Source: Sugiyamaella lignohabitans | Lineage: Eukaryota; Ascomycota; Dipodascomycetes; Dipodascales; Trichomonascaceae | DNA: 64,000 nt | Assembly (NCBI RefSeq): GCF_001640025.1 | Contig: NC_031671.1 | Coordinates: forward strand, 1,612,001-1,676,000 | Direction of reading: 5' to 3' | Part shown: positions 21,651-32,853 of the stretch, in pieces | Position numbering within the stretch: position 1 is the stretch's first letter | Layout of the letters: each line of letters begins with the position of its first letter | The notes under the pieces: generated by a model | The model's input: only the letters and a program-made list of their open reading frames with translations | Told to the model about the DNA's origin: nothing | The model's database searches: none | Program-made: the position numbers and the translations under genes

Positions 21651-22075
21651 TTAGCTGGTCCCAAAAAAACCAAATGAATTGTCGCCTCAGGAGATATTAG
21701 TGAGTATTACCTGTAAGCCCATAGCACCTGCTAGCAACCACTCAATCCTCCTAGATTAACCTCTTTATGGTTCCCTATAACACACGGCAACAAGCAAGTG
21801 TAAAGAATCCAATGAACACCGCTAAACCCAGGAAATAGATATCACCCAGGCTCCACAGCAGCGGACACCTGCATGCACTTGAGCATGCAGGGTCGGCATA
21901 TCTGCAGGGGAATCAGGGGTAATATGCATCCCGTGGCACTTCAACCCTGCCTGCCAATCCAGCTATCACCCCCTGCCCGGGCACATTCAGCGAAACAGCT
22001 ATTCTCGTGCGATCACAGCCCTCCTCTACGTCAAGCAGCCAGCAGCTCGCGAGGCTGCGCACGGGTTCCGGTCTG

Positions 22076-22208
22076 CCTCCGGCGGCTGGGGCTCCGCCCC
22101 AGACCCTTGCTGCTCCTCTCGCTGCGCTCGAGTCGTTCTGTCGACGGTCCCAACCGCTCGCGTAGCGAGCACAACGGGGTCTGGGGCAGCGCCCCAGCCG
22201 CCGGAGGC
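22076..22208 (-). repeat. GC-palindrome element with S arm and a third inner-end type
   Basis: The left S arm and GACGGTCCCAACC spacer are followed by a right arm whose inner end is CGCTCGCGTAGCGAGC instead of the usual G hairpin. The same third type occurs at 55052. Confidence 0.92.
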
Positions 22209-22723
22209 AGACCCCCACACCCGCGAAGACCCTGGGACCGGAGTCGAGTGTGCCGTTGTGAGCCGGTTTGGGCAGGAAAGGTTAAATTGAGACAGAGGGG
22301 AGGATATTATTTGGCTGGCTGGTGTGTTTCGGTTTGGAATGCGGTCGAGCTGGCAGAGCTCGGAAGCTCGCCAGGTTAGGGGACGGAGGTGCATATCGCA
22401 TCACCACCACACTAACTATAAAATCGGCGTTTAATCTTGAATTTTATGGAGTTAGTTAATGAGATCAACTGAGGGGGTCTCGATTTTTCAGCAGCATTTT
22501 TTTTTTTTGATTTTATTTGAATTTGTTTAGGCATCCAGAATTGTCATCTCTCAATTTTAATCATATTTTCTATTTTCTTTTGTATCGGGTATATACTGTA
22601 CAGTCGCATTCTCCATATCCAATCGTGGTTGTATTTATCACTCCCAGGTGTCCAGTTTGGTTTGGTTTCTCAATCTCAACAAAGTTAGTTTTTCCATCTG
22701 ATAACTTCTTAACTTACTCAGCT

Positions 22724-22759
22724 TTGTCGACCTTGTCAACCTTGTCAACCTTGTCAATC
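22724..22759 (+). repeat. 9-bp TTGTCAACC tandem repeat
   Basis: Four units (TTGTCGACC, TTGTCAACC twice, TTGTCAATC) about 120 bp upstream of the following gene. Confidence 0.85.
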
Positions 22760-22881
22760 TTTTTAGTATAAAAGGTTTGTTTCGCGTAACCTAACAGGTG
22801 CTTTGTTATCAAGAACAGGTAGACACGTCGGGGTATAGGTATATCGACCCGCAATTCTCCGTGTAAAGTTCCCCCCATACT

Positions 22882-24261
22882 ATGTCCAATGATGACCACA
22901 AACGAAGCAAGTTTTCATGGGTCAAGAGACTCATGATCAGGAGTCGCACAATTCCACTGACAGGTCAGAGTGGAGAACGGAACAACCGACCTCATCACTA
23001 CTCATCTCAGCAGTTTAACCCATCTCCGGAACATTCGGTTCCATATGCTCTCCAGTCACTCAGAACATCGAGAGATTCGTCTCTTGATATCGATAATGAT
23101 GGTGGAAGTAGTACAAGTGTACCAGAAGGTGAAAGTATTATTCGAAATAATCACAGCTCAGAAGGTTTGGAAGCTGATAAGCTCAATGGCATTGCACATA
23201 ACAGTCATTTTTATGGAACTGGCCAGGTTCGAAGCAGTAGATACAGTCAGAGATCCAATACATTTCCTCCTGTAACGTCCAGTGCTCGTTCTAGTGGATT
23301 ATATGAGTATGATGTCGATGATATTTACAGTAATGAAAGGGTTGCTGCTGACTGTGATGTGGATAGAGACGACCATAGTCAAGGTGGAAGAGCATCTCTG
23401 CTGACTGATGGAGCTTCTACAACGGCAATTCATCGGCGAAGTATAGTCAGTAGTGCTGACGATGCGTTGGTATATCATCGAACCCGCAATTCTTCACCTC
23501 CTCCAGGCAGCATCGACCACAATGCCAGTAATACCAATAGTGGTCAATTGATACCAGCCGACTCGGCATCGCTATCTAGAAGCTCGACTGCCTCGTGGAA
23601 CGCTTTTAATGGATTCACATCAACAGCTCCTGTTCCTTCAGTGCCAGAATCGGATATCAGTTCTGTCGACAACAACATCAATGAACCCGATCTTGGACCT
23701 GGAGTTGGTATTGGTGTTGTTAGTCCTGGAGTAGGCGTCGCTTCGTCGTCTCCATTATCAACAAACGATCCTTCAAGACCGTCAAAAGTACAAATCGTCG
23801 ACTCACGACCGACTCGCGACAGTGATTCCGTGGTGTCGTCAGTTAAAAGACGCTCCAACTCCAACTTCACTGTTCCATCTGTATCGCGAACCTCGATCAC
23901 CACGGTCTCACCCTCACTTTCCGACACAGCCTCGAACCACACTGTACTCTCATCATCTCTCTCAACATTCCATCTCAACCCGACCACCTCGACATTAAAC
24001 CCAGGAGGACCCGGCACATCACACTCCGGCACTGGTTCATCACAACTCCAAAACCTCGTTGACACGGCCTCAGTCATCACCATTGCATCCTCGTCCAAAA
24101 AGCATCACCGCCGCTCGTCCTTCGACACCAACGCCAGCACACGAGCCATCGCGCCCGAGTCCATCCTGTCCCGCACCGAGTCCATCGACTCGTCCTCCTT
24201 CGCGGCCGTGCCCGCCAAAAGCGTCAACAGCAGTCGCATCATCTCTGACTCCGAAGACTAG
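22882..24261 (+). CDS. Serine-rich low-complexity protein of unknown function
   Basis: 459 residues, not recognised. The N-terminus is basic (HKRSKFSWVKRLMIRSR). The body is Ser/Asn/Thr/Asp-rich and probably disordered, with many possible phosphosites (RRSIVSS, RRSNSNF). A short C-terminal stretch, SSSKKHHRRSSFDTNASTRA followed by APESIL, reads like a conserved motif and resembles C-termini I associate with Ser-rich fungal proteins, but I cannot name the family with confidence. No membrane spans or enzymatic motifs are seen. The ATG at 22882 is the first in a frame of protein-like composition. It is convergent with the PIP-kinase-like gene, with a GC-palindrome element filling the 216-bp gap. 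Confidence 0.75.
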   Translation: MSNDDHKRSKFSWVKRLMIRSRTIPLTGQSGERNNRPHHYSSQQFNPSPEHSVPYALQSLRTSRDSSLDIDNDGGSSTSVPEGESIIRNNHSSEGLEADKLNGIAHNSHFYGTGQVRSSRYSQRSNTFPPVTSSARSSGLYEYDVDDIYSNERVAADCDVDRDDHSQGGRASLLTDGASTTAIHRRSIVSSADDALVYHRTRNSSPPPGSIDHNASNTNSGQLIPADSASLSRSSTASWNAFNGFTSTAPVPSVPESDISSVDNNINEPDLGPGVGIGVVSPGVGVASSSPLSTNDPSRPSKVQIVDSRPTRDSDSVVSSVKRRSNSNFTVPSVSRTSITTVSPSLSDTASNHTVLSSSLSTFHLNPTTSTLNPGGPGTSHSGTGSSQLQNLVDTASVITIASSSKKHHRRSSFDTNASTRAIAPESILSRTESIDSSSFAAVPAKSVNSSRIISDSED

Positions 24262-24300
24262 CCATATTTATACTTTTCCCCTTCCTTGGGTGCCCCTGCT

Positions 24301-24435
24301 GCCTCCGGCGGCTGGGGCTGCGCCCCAGACCCCGTGGCTCCTGCTTCGCAGGAGTTTGCTGGGACCGTGGAGCCCGACTCGAGCGCAGCGAGAGGAGCAG
24401 GGGGGGTCTGGGGCGGAGCCCCAGCCGCCGGAGGC
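24301..24435 (+). repeat. GC-palindrome element between convergent genes
   Basis: Full G - spacer (TTTGCTGGGACCGT) - S copy. It begins 40 bp after the stop of the Ser-rich gene and ends 43 bp before the stop of the next minus-strand gene. Confidence 0.95.
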
Positions 24436-24477
24436 GTGGTTCACCGATGCAATTTATTAGGTAGAGAGTGTGCTCCG

Positions 24478-26283
24478 TCACATAGGGAGCAGGAACCCGA
24501 TTTCCGCTCGGAACAGGCTGTAGTAGGCGGCTTTGAGTTGCGGATCCGGTTCGGGGAAGGACAGGAAGTCGCGGATTTTGACGTAGACCTCGTGGTTGAT
24601 GTGGCCGAGCATGAGTTTGAATGGTCCGGCATCGATAGAGGCTAGGAATGTAAGGTCTTTTAGGACGGCTTTTCGTGATTCATCGACATTGGTGCTGTTC
24701 ACGTTGGTCCACGGAGCTGCACGGGTCGAGATGTAGGTACCATTGCTCTTTTTATAGTAATTCAGCTGACCATTAGAAAACTCCACAAAAATAGAGTCTT
24801 CGAGCAGCGGTTCGTGTAGTGATAGACATTCAATGGCAAAGTATCGGCTGCCGACGCGGTAGAGACCGACATATCGCGACAGTTTGCTATCGGGGTTCGT
24901 TTTGAAATAGTTTTTCAGCTTCTTGGCCATGTCGTTGAGTCGGTATGCCTGTTCTGCCGTGGTAGGTTGTAGGAAAAAGGTATATTCATCCGACCGGTAC
25001 AAGGTCTTTGTATTGGCGTTGTTGCTCTGGCTGAAGCTGTTGAATAGTGATGCATAGTGGTATTCGTCGAGTCCTAGGTACTTTCTTATTTTTCTGAAAT
25101 TATAATCGTCGAACACTTCGAATGATAGTGTTGTGGCGTTCTCGACCGACTGGCTCTTGAAATACTGTAGAGTCAGCTTTTCCTGGAACAGAGTCGTTTT
25201 GAATTTGTTACTGAATACTGACTGTCGACGATAGTATTCTTGCTGAGCCTTAGCCAGTGTCTCAAGATGGGCATACAACACTGTTCCGTGTAGAACAGTT
25301 TCTGAGATATCCCTGTTCACATACTTTGTTGCATTGGATCCGGGTGAGTTGGGTCCACTGGTGGTTATAGACTCCGCTGTTCCTGTAGAAGATGAAGAAG
25401 TCGGACTTGTAGCAGATTCAGATGCTATTGGCGATGATATTGACGTCGCTGTTGTCATAATCGATGCCGTTCCTGCTCTTGCTCCTACTTCTCTTGGCCC
25501 TGCTCCTACTGCTCTTGGCCCTGGTGCTCTTACTAGGATCGTTCTTGTTGAAGTTGTTGCTGTTCCAGTGGAAACCCCAGAACCCTCATTATCAATACGA
25601 GGGCTTGTGAACGTCAAAACCGTTTCTGTTCGAATAGACTTGTGTCTTCTTGAGGAACCAGGATCACGAGCAAGAGACTCGGTCTGTTCAGATTGTCTAG
25701 TCGCGTCGAACCCATTACTGCCAATCTGACCTGGGGGCTTGTTGGGCAAGCCAACTGTGAGAGAAGTGAATATACCCATCGAGTCTGCTGTAATTGGATT
25801 AGATAAATGAATCACATCCGTGAACATGTCAAGAGAAGTGACGAGATCAACCAGAGTATATGTTGTAAATGCGTAGATCCAGAACAGAGTCACCCGGATC
25901 AGAAACCAGCGAACCGTAACACCACCAATAAAAAAAATCGCCAAGTAACATGAAACTCGCTGAAAGATCAAAGAATAATAACCTCGATCATCATAAAATT
26001 CCGGCTCGGATAACAGCGTGGCAATGATATCTCGCAGCAGACGGCCTAAAAGTGCGAACGCCAGGGCCCGAATATTATTGGCTTTACACCATTCAATATA
26101 ATGATTCCACGAGAAATGCGGGTCCCAAACCGATCCTGTACTCAATTCAAACACCCCCTGACCGAGCTGAGTCAACATTTCACCCACAACATCTCTAATA
26201 CTAATAATATTGATATCCTGGGGTTGTTGAACTACCGCCTCTTCATGATCCATGTTCACAAAGTCGCCATCGTTAGATGACAT
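24478..26283 (-). CDS. Membrane protein with divergent PIP-kinase-like C-terminal domain
   Basis: 601 residues from the ATG at 26283. The frame extends to 26400 but starts there with GTG. Two closely spaced hydrophobic stretches (about 108-124 and 128-148) suggest membrane anchoring. A Ser/Thr/Pro-rich linker follows to about 330. The last 270 residues read like the phosphatidylinositol-phosphate kinase fold: FEVFDDYNFRKIRKYLGL, then KTLYRSDEYTFFLQ, an LKNYF...SKLSRYVGLYRV stretch, and FLASIDAGPFKLMLGHIN in place of the usual 'DYSLL' block. The catalytic lysine and that Asp seem absent, so it may be a pseudokinase. This domain call is an inference from pattern order. Substrate and location are unknown. 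Confidence 0.6.
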   Translation of the reverse strand: MSSNDGDFVNMDHEEAVVQQPQDINIISIRDVVGEMLTQLGQGVFELSTGSVWDPHFSWNHYIEWCKANNIRALAFALLGRLLRDIIATLLSEPEFYDDRGYYSLIFQRVSCYLAIFFIGGVTVRWFLIRVTLFWIYAFTTYTLVDLVTSLDMFTDVIHLSNPITADSMGIFTSLTVGLPNKPPGQIGSNGFDATRQSEQTESLARDPGSSRRHKSIRTETVLTFTSPRIDNEGSGVSTGTATTSTRTILVRAPGPRAVGAGPREVGARAGTASIMTTATSISSPIASESATSPTSSSSTGTAESITTSGPNSPGSNATKYVNRDISETVLHGTVLYAHLETLAKAQQEYYRRQSVFSNKFKTTLFQEKLTLQYFKSQSVENATTLSFEVFDDYNFRKIRKYLGLDEYHYASLFNSFSQSNNANTKTLYRSDEYTFFLQPTTAEQAYRLNDMAKKLKNYFKTNPDSKLSRYVGLYRVGSRYFAIECLSLHEPLLEDSIFVEFSNGQLNYYKKSNGTYISTRAAPWTNVNSTNVDESRKAVLKDLTFLASIDAGPFKLMLGHINHEVYVKIRDFLSFPEPDPQLKAAYYSLFRAEIGFLLPM

Positions 26284-26611
26284 TCTCGCCAGAAAACAAT
26301 CGCTGACCGAGTCTCGAAACGACAACCTCGCGACTGTATTCCAACAGCTGCCACAAACAAACAATTTCTCACCTGCCGTAAATACTGACCAACCAAACAC
26401 AAAGTCACCTTCTGTTTACTTCCTGATGGCGAATCTCCTGCAGCTATATATTATTATGCACGGCTGTTATCACCTCTGATAACCTGCCGATCCGCGCGTC
26501 TCCAGGGTCCACTCCCTCCATTCCCACCTGCAACTCCACCTCTCCAACCCACGACTCGCTCGCAGATCTTCCCTGAACCCTTCTTCTCCATCCCCCGGGT
26601 CTCCACGGACT

Positions 26612-26772
26612 GCCTCCGGCGGCTGGGGCTCCGCCCCAGACCCTGGTTGCTCCTCTCGCTGCGCTCGAGTCGTTTCTTCACCGGTTCCAACAACCTAGGG
26701 GACCCCACGCCCGAGTCGAGCGCAGCGAGACGAGCTACCAGGGTCTGGGGCGGAGCCCCAGCCGCCGGAGGC
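26612..26772. repeat. GC-palindrome element, S/S copy
   Basis: Left and right arms both have S-type ends, with spacer TTCACCGGTTCCAAC. The right arm has the variant GCGAGACGAG. Confidence 0.92.
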
Positions 26773-26857
26773 CGACCCCCGCAGGCCCCCGCCAGTACCC
26801 TGCCGATCGGCCCCAAACGGCGATATCAGGGGAACCCCCCTGCAGGGACCCCGAGCC

Positions 26858-26918
26858 CGAGTCGAGCGCAGCGAGACGAGCAACCAGGGTCTGGGGCGGA
26901 GCCCCAGCCGCCGGAGGC
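26858..26918 (+). repeat. GC-palindrome element, right S arm duplicated from its neighbour
   Basis: Shares the variant GCGAGACGAG and the preceding GGGACCCC..GCCCGAGTCGAG with the arm ending at 26772, so the two probably arose by local duplication. Confidence 0.9.
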
Positions 26919-27113
26919 AGACCCCCAGGCAAAAGGACATAACCTTCGGTTTCTATAGCTATATTTTTTTATATTTCGCAAGGCGAAATCAGGCAAAGGC
27001 GTTAATTCAAAGTTGATTCCGCGAGGAGAATAATTTACAGAGTCAGGGCGTTTTTTTCGTGATTTTTGTAACAGTTCGTCGTTGTTTTCGTTCCATTTGG
27101 TAGCATTTTGGGT

Positions 27114-28718
27114 TTACTCCTGCTTGAGGGCGTCGTCTCCGTAGATCTTGGGAGATGGGTTGGACGAGTTGTTGGCCGAAGCGGCGGCCTGGGTTTTGTC
27201 GTCCTCAGTGGAGACCTGGTTTTGTCCGGTCTTGTGGATCAGGTTGGCCGATGAGGGGGTGTGGGGAACCGAGTCGGTCAAGGGAGTAGTGGATCCGGCA
27301 TATTCGTTAGTTCCGGTCTGTTGACCAGCAGCTTGGGTTTGTTGGCCGTTGGCAAAGGCGTTGCTGTTAGGAGTAGGAACACGAGAGTTAGGAGCAGTCG
27401 AGTAACTGTCGTTGTTTCCAGATCCAGTGGCAGATTGGTTCTGAACACCCTGGATCACTGAAGGAGAAGCCGATGAAGGTGGGTTAGGAAGCTGAGGAAG
27501 CTTGCGGTTGGCTCCGGTGGGAGATCCTGACGACATCTCCTTACGGCCGTCTTGGTAGTAGTAAGATTGCGATGATTGCACGCCACCAGGGTTGGCTCCA
27601 GTGATACCATTACCATTGGCACCAGCAGAAGAGCCGGTAGGACTGCCAGAGCCCGAGTTGGCAGCAGCAGCATCAGCCAAATCTTTACGACGTTGAGCAG
27701 CAGCAGAAATGACTTGGGCAGTACGAGCATAGTTAGCGGGGTGGTACAAAACACCCTTGATATCAGTGACAAATAAAGGGTATAACAAGTCAATGATCTT
27801 TTCTTTATTGGCAAAGTCCAAAGCACGTTCATAAGGAATCCATACACCCTTCAAGTGCATGGCTCCGGCCTTGACAACGTGTCTGTTCTTCTCTCCCTTT
27901 AAGATACCATCTCTACGGCCTCTGGTCATACCAGCAACATTCAACAATTTAGTACCGTTAATCATATCGTTGTCCTCTCTACGAGCAACACAGATACCCT
28001 TTGCCTCGACTTGGAAACACAGAGTACCCTCGTCTTCCCACAAAGTGGTGGTGACCTTGGGCTTGGAACCGGGAGGAGCAGTTTGTCCTGTAGGGTCAGT
28101 GATAACAGCAGGTTGTTGGTGGGTTTGAGCCACTTGTGGAGACGAGTGTTGCTGTTGTTGTGGGTGTTGTTGAGCAACCAACGAGTGTTGTGATTGCAAG
28201 CTGTGGTTTCCATACTGAGCATTAGCAGCAGTTCCTTGGTGCGTTTGTTGCATGTATGGGGGATATTGGTTATAGTAAGGGGTTTGAGCTTGGATTTGTT
28301 GTGATTGTTGCTGTTGTTGTTGAATGTGATGGTGGAGGTGTTGGTGGTGGGGTTGGTTAGAAGAAGGGGTGGTGGATTGACCAGTGGTCGATCCAGTGGT
28401 TCCTTGTTGGTACAAGGGAGTGCCATAGTAACCTTGTTGTTGGTAAGTGGCAGCAATATCGGAACCAGCAGCTGCAGACTCGGTTCCAGTGGCAGTTACA
28501 CCAGCAGTGTTGGTAGCAGGAGATCCAGTAACGGAACCGTTGGCAGAACTAGAGCCAGTAGCTGGGGCACTGGGGTTACCGCCATAGTAGTACTGTTGAG
28601 CCTGGGGGTGTTGGTAAGAGTTACCATAGTAAAAGTTGGCAGCGCCAGCTTGAGCTTGACCCTGAGGTTGGGCGTACTGGGGGTACTGCGAGTAAGAAGT
28701 CATATGAGGAGGGTTCAT
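27114..28718 (-). CDS. EFG1: APSES-domain transcription factor (Efg1/Phd1/Sok2/StuA family)
   Basis: 534 residues. The APSES DNA-binding domain (about 220-330) is unmistakable: [50 protein letters not shown], then [19 protein letters not shown]. The N-terminal 210 residues are Gln/Tyr/Ser-rich with HHH and QQQ runs; the C-terminal part is Ser/Asn/Gly-rich. Proteins of this family are basic helix-loop-helix-like regulators of filamentation, cell shape and metabolism under cAMP-PKA control. The start is set at the ATG 28718 ([10 protein letters not shown]); the open frame begins five codons earlier with TTG. The upstream region is gene-free for about 6 kb, fitting the large promoters and leaders of such master regulators. 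Orthology to Efg1 rather than Sok2/Phd1 cannot be settled from one sequence. Confidence 0.93.
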   Translation of the reverse strand: MNPPHMTSYSQYPQYAQPQGQAQAGAANFYYGNSYQHPQAQQYYYGGNPSAPATGSSSANGSVTGSPATNTAGVTATGTESAAAGSDIAATYQQQGYYGTPLYQQGTTGSTTGQSTTPSSNQPHHQHLHHHIQQQQQQSQQIQAQTPYYNQYPPYMQQTHQGTAANAQYGNHSLQSQHSLVAQQHPQQQQHSSPQVAQTHQQPAVITDPTGQTAPPGSKPKVTTTLWEDEGTLCFQVEAKGICVARREDNDMINGTKLLNVAGMTRGRRDGILKGEKNRHVVKAGAMHLKGVWIPYERALDFANKEKIIDLLYPLFVTDIKGVLYHPANYARTAQVISAAAQRRKDLADAAAANSGSGSPTGSSAGANGNGITGANPGGVQSSQSYYYQDGRKEMSSGSPTGANRKLPQLPNPPSSASPSVIQGVQNQSATGSGNNDSYSTAPNSRVPTPNSNAFANGQQTQAAGQQTGTNEYAGSTTPLTDSVPHTPSSANLIHKTGQNQVSTEDDKTQAAASANNSSNPSPKIYGDDALKQE

Positions 28719-30215
28719 GATTACTTTTTGCAACTGCGACTAGCGACTTGCGACTTGATTTAGTGAGTGAGTGTATGAGTAGATTAAAGCTAGAATAGAG
28801 TTAGAACTGTTATCCCGTTATTGAGAAAGAGTGTGTGATACAGGGTAGGTCAGGCTGGTGTTTCAGCGGGAAGAGCAAGTATTACAATAGTAAATACTAA
28901 TGAAATGCTAGAGTGAAAACTAGAATAGATACTAGAACTAGTAGTAGAGCCAGGAGAGTATAGCCAGAAGAGTAGAACCAGCAGAAAGCTGAACTCAGAA
29001 CCAATAGCAGCATGTACGTGACATCTCAAGCTGCCTGTTGCAGCTGTATGATGTGATCGCGTGAAAGCCATGCCCATGCTTCAAGACGCTGTGAACGTCA
29101 CTCGCGAAATGTCATCTCTCACTACCACTCGCGTCTGGTGTGGTGACCACTGAAACTAATTCTGTGTCATGGTGTGCTACAATACACCTCTGGTGCATCT
29201 TCACGCGAAACTCATAGTCAAGTCTCTATCGCGAGTCAGATACAACCATCCAGAGCACAAACGCGCACCAACACCTGACTTTCTACCAGTTCCACGTCTT
29301 ACCAATCACCAACTCAGCCACTAAACCACAAAACTACCAGCAACATCACAAATGACACGACATTATCCTGACCACCACCTGACAACCACCTGACAACCGC
29401 CTGACATATCACCACCAAAATTACCTACCTTAAACTTCGTCCACAACCTGTATCAAAATAACTACTGCTGTAGCACTTTAATACTTCGCTGTCACTTGTT
29501 AGCGGTGGTGCACTCAATAATCACGGAAAACCCCCAAAAAAAAACACACACAAACCAAAGTCCACTTACTTTACTTAATATGTAATGTAGAATATCTTCA
29601 GTGAAATTGCGCTTCCTCTCTTTCCGATAGTCAGCAGTAAAATTTCACGTATTCACGGGCGAAGCAGGAGAAGGTCTCAGATACCACAAACGCGTTTCTA
29701 AGAATAACAAATTAAGAGAAAAAAAGACACACAAAAAAAAGTGGCTGTCTTTTAATAAAAATAGCTTTGGAATCCAGAAAACAAATTCAAGAAATCAGGA
29801 AATTATACTGGCTCTATTGACACTTTTTTCAACAAAAAACTGTGTCTGCAGGTCAAATGCACAGAAAGATAAAATATCCAGCTTCGCGGGTTAATGTGAG
29901 TATATATATATACCCTAGTCATAAAAACTGCACAGATATGTAAGGGGGATTGATTTGCCCCAAGCGGTGTTGAAAATAATTTTTTTTTCTTGCTGACCGG
30001 CCTGGTTTAGGAACAGGCATTTTTGGGTCGGTGCGGTTGGTGCATGCTATGCGTACCATGCGCAGCATACGCACCCACTAGCGCACTCTCCAGTGCGGCT
30101 TGGCTGCCAAAAGCAATGTGTCCTAAAAGAAGCAATGTTTGCTATCACCACCACCACCACCCCTCCTATTCCTGGTCCGGGTTTTCTGGGCCCCACTGGG
30201 GGGAAGGGGGTGTGT

Positions 30216-30276
30216 GCCTCCGGCGGCTGGGGCTCCGCCCCAGACCCCGCTGCTCCTCTCGCTAGCGCTCGAGTCG
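30216..30276 (-). repeat. GC-palindrome element, single left S arm
   Basis: The inner end is changed to CTCGCTAGCGCTCGAGTCG. No partner. Confidence 0.9.
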
Positions 30277-30639
30277 GGAGTGGGGTGTCCCACAGAGTGG
30301 GGTTCGTGTAGTGTGGTGTGTAGCGAGAGGGGAGGGGGATTTTTTGGTGGGATGGATTGGCGCGCCGCTGGAGCAGCTTGCCAGCCGCCAAACCGACCGA
30401 CCATAATTGTCTTATCTCTCGAGTCGGCCAGTCAGCGCCAGTGCCAAATTGCTTTTTTCCCTGTGCCAGGTTTGGCTGCCTCCCCTAGACCCGGCCGGTT
30501 ATCACTTCTTGAACGGCCAATTATGCGGCAAAAATTGCATGATGTCTGCGCCAAAAAGCAACGCTGGCCTCTGGCCCTGCCAGCTGGGCCAACCCCGGTC
30601 GAATAAGCGAGCCGGGGGACACCCTGGGAGGACGGGCCT

Positions 30640-30774
30640 GCCTCCGGCGGCTGGGGCTCTGCCCCAGACCCCGCTGCTCCTCTCGCTTCGCTCGAGTCGT
30701 TGCGTGGGAATCCCGGGCTTCTCCTGCAAAGCAGGAGCTACGGGGTCTGGGGCAGAGTCCCAGCTGCCGGAGGC
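30640..30774 (-). repeat. GC-palindrome element, full copy (S - spacer - G)
   Basis: The left hairpin carries CTCTG instead of CTCCG, the right hairpin is damaged (GGGGCAGAGTCCCAG), and the G hairpin is CTCCTGCAAAGCAGGAG. Confidence 0.92.
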
Positions 30775-31005
30775 AGACCCTTCCCCCTGAAACAATTGGG
30801 CCCTGGGACGTAGAGCAGGGGCCCCCACAGCAGCAGCTGCTGGCTCTTTCAGACTGGATTTTCCATATCAGAGACATCGTACAGGCGCATGAACAAACCC
30901 TCCCGCAGCAGCAGCAGCAGCTGGCCAATTCACCCCGACCTAGCAGCACGAGCAGCACGAACCCCGCAAACGTAACCCACCCCCCATCCAGCCCATCCCC
31001 ACGCC

Positions 31006-31065
31006 CGACTCGAGCGCAGCGAGAGGAGCCCTGGGGTCTGGGGCGTAGCCCCAGCCGCCGGAGGC
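31006..31065 (+). repeat. GC-palindrome element, single right S arm
   Basis: CGACTCGAGCGCAGCGAGAG through CCGCCGGAGGC. Confidence 0.92.
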
Positions 31066-31153
31066 CAGACCCCCTAGCACCCCTAGGAGACACGACGCGG
31101 TGGTGGAATGATTGCTTTTGCGGCAATCTATCCAATCATGTATCATGTACCAT

Positions 31154-31170
31154 GCGGTGCGGTGCGGTGC
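31154..31170 (+). repeat. (GCGGT)n tract, one side of a distant inverted repeat
   Basis: GCGGTGCGGTGCGGTGC is the exact reverse complement of 31863-31879. Confidence 0.85.
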
Positions 31171-31862
31171 ACTGTGCCAGGCCAGAACGGGTGTGGTGTG
31201 AGCGACACGCTTCCTAAAGGAGTATGGTAACCCCTGTATAGGATTATAATTTTGTTGGAGCATTTTGCCCTACAACTTGGGAATAGGCAGCGAGCGAGTG
31301 AGGGACTGCGGTGGTGCAGGGAGACTGATTGGTAGGGCCGATTTGATTCGACCAAAAACGAACCAGACCGCCACTGGCTGGCTTTTTACCCTCGTTAGTC
31401 AGTCAGAAAAAGCAATAGCTCCGAAAATTTTCATGGTTTTTTTTTTTCGTTCGTGCCAGTTCTATTTCTTTCCGAAACAAGCTCGCTCTCTCATTCGTCC
31501 AACCACCCCTCCCCTGCCCCTCCAGTCTATAACAGTCTCTCACTCGCAATTGGGAACGACAATTCACCAGAGTAAGAAGCAGCAGAGGAAGCATCAGCAG
31601 GGGAAGCATCAGCGGAGGGGCAGCAGCGGCAGAGCATCTCATGCCTGTCTGGAGGTTTGAATGCCCCCTCGGTCGCTCACTGGTGCCCCTCAGAGGGTAT
31701 CAGGCAGGCCACCACGCATACTCTGCACGCTGAAACCACAGACTGAGGGGGTGAGGGGGGGGGCATACGTTGGGCTGGAGGGGCACGCTGGCAGCCAGAT
31801 CGCGGTGCTGCTGCTGCTGCGGGCCTATCTCTGTCAGATTAAACTTAATTTAAGCACCACTC

Positions 31863-31879
31863 GCACCGCACCGCACCGC
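31863..31879 (-). repeat. (GCACC)n tract, other side of the distant inverted repeat
   Basis: GCACCGCACCGCACCGC, followed directly by a CAG-triplet run. Confidence 0.85.
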
Positions 31880-32026
31880 AGAGCAGCAGCAGCAGCAGCG
31901 GGCAATCTCAACTTACCTCATCCTGCTTGGTGCTGCTAAACCTTACCAATTTGGCGCTCGCTAGCACCGGCTGCTGCACAGCCTACAGGTCGAGGGGTGG
32001 AGCGGAGAGGGAGCGGGGGGGTATGT

Positions 32027-32160
32027 GCCTCCGGCGGCTGGGGCTCCGCCCCAGACCCCGCTACTCCTCTCGCTTCGCTCGAGTCGGAAGTGGGGATCCC
32101 GGGCCTCTCCTGCGAAGCAGGAGCTACGGGGTCTGGGGCAGCGCCCCAGCCGCCGGAGGC
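32027..32160 (-). repeat. GC-palindrome element, full copy (S - spacer - G)
   Basis: Spacer GTGGGGATCCCGGGC. The right hairpin is CTGGGGCAGCGCCCCAG. Confidence 0.93.
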
Positions 32161-32717
32161 AGGCCTGGCCCCGGCTGTTGGCGGGGTGAAACGAGCAGGC
32201 AGGTTCGATCGCCTGCCGACTGCGCAGGACCGTGCATCATGCAAAATAATGTTACAGGGTGCGCCGTGGCTAGAATCTGGGAATGTGTGATGTGACCTGT
32301 ACTGCCCGCCGGCGCTACTGTATGTGAGATTATTTGACACATTTGACGTGACAGGCTGGCCAGGTCGGCTGCTGCTGCTGCTGGGAGGGGCAGTCGAGGG
32401 GCTTGCGTCAACGGCTCATTGGCCCGCTGCTGCTGCTTGCTGACGCTGCCGGAGATGCTGCTGCCGCTGGTGCTACTGCTGCTGTGGGCCTGAATCACCG
32501 CCAGCCTGGTCACAAATAGTTTAGACACCGCGAGCCATTGTACCCCAGGACTGGCACGAGCTGGCTCGCCCGTCTCTATTTTCTTGGCCCCGTCTAATAA
32601 TAGCTCTCCCGCCAACAAACAAAGGAAAAAAAAACAAGCTTGCCAGCCGACCCAGCGGCTGACAAAGCACACTACAAATGGCGTGGCGGGAGCCCGATCG
32701 GTGGGGGGGTGGCATCT

Positions 32718-32853
32718 GCCTCCGGCGGCTGGGGCTCTGCCCCAGACCCCGTAGCTCCTGCTTCGCAGGAGATGGCCGGGGGTCCCCACGCACCGACTCG
32801 AGCGAAGCGAGAGGAGCAGCGGGGTCTGGGGCGGAGCCCCAGCCGCCGGAGGC
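32718..32853 (+). repeat. GC-palindrome element, full copy (G - spacer - S)
   Basis: G arm, spacer ATGGCCGGGGGTCCCCACGC, inverted S arm. Confidence 0.93.

Larger units (their letters stand above)
20347..22881. other. Gene-free interval with several repeat types
   Basis: Contains a degenerate GC-palindrome element (20478), degenerate ~95-bp repeats (20625-20840), a 16-bp minisatellite (21274-21449), a lone S arm (21502), a full element (22076) and short TTGTCAACC repeats (22724-22759). No convincing gene is seen. Confidence 0.55.
26284..27113. other. Intergenic region with three GC-palindrome S arms
   Basis: Promoter side of the PIP-kinase-like gene and 3' side of EFG1. It holds arms at 26612-26772 and 26858-26918; no gene is seen. 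Confidence 0.6.

Noticed and set aside
23544..24098. 184-codon frame antisense to the Ser-rich gene
   Set aside because: Composition is the complement of Ser/Thr codons (Glu/Val/Gly-rich) with no motif; a shadow of the plus-strand gene.
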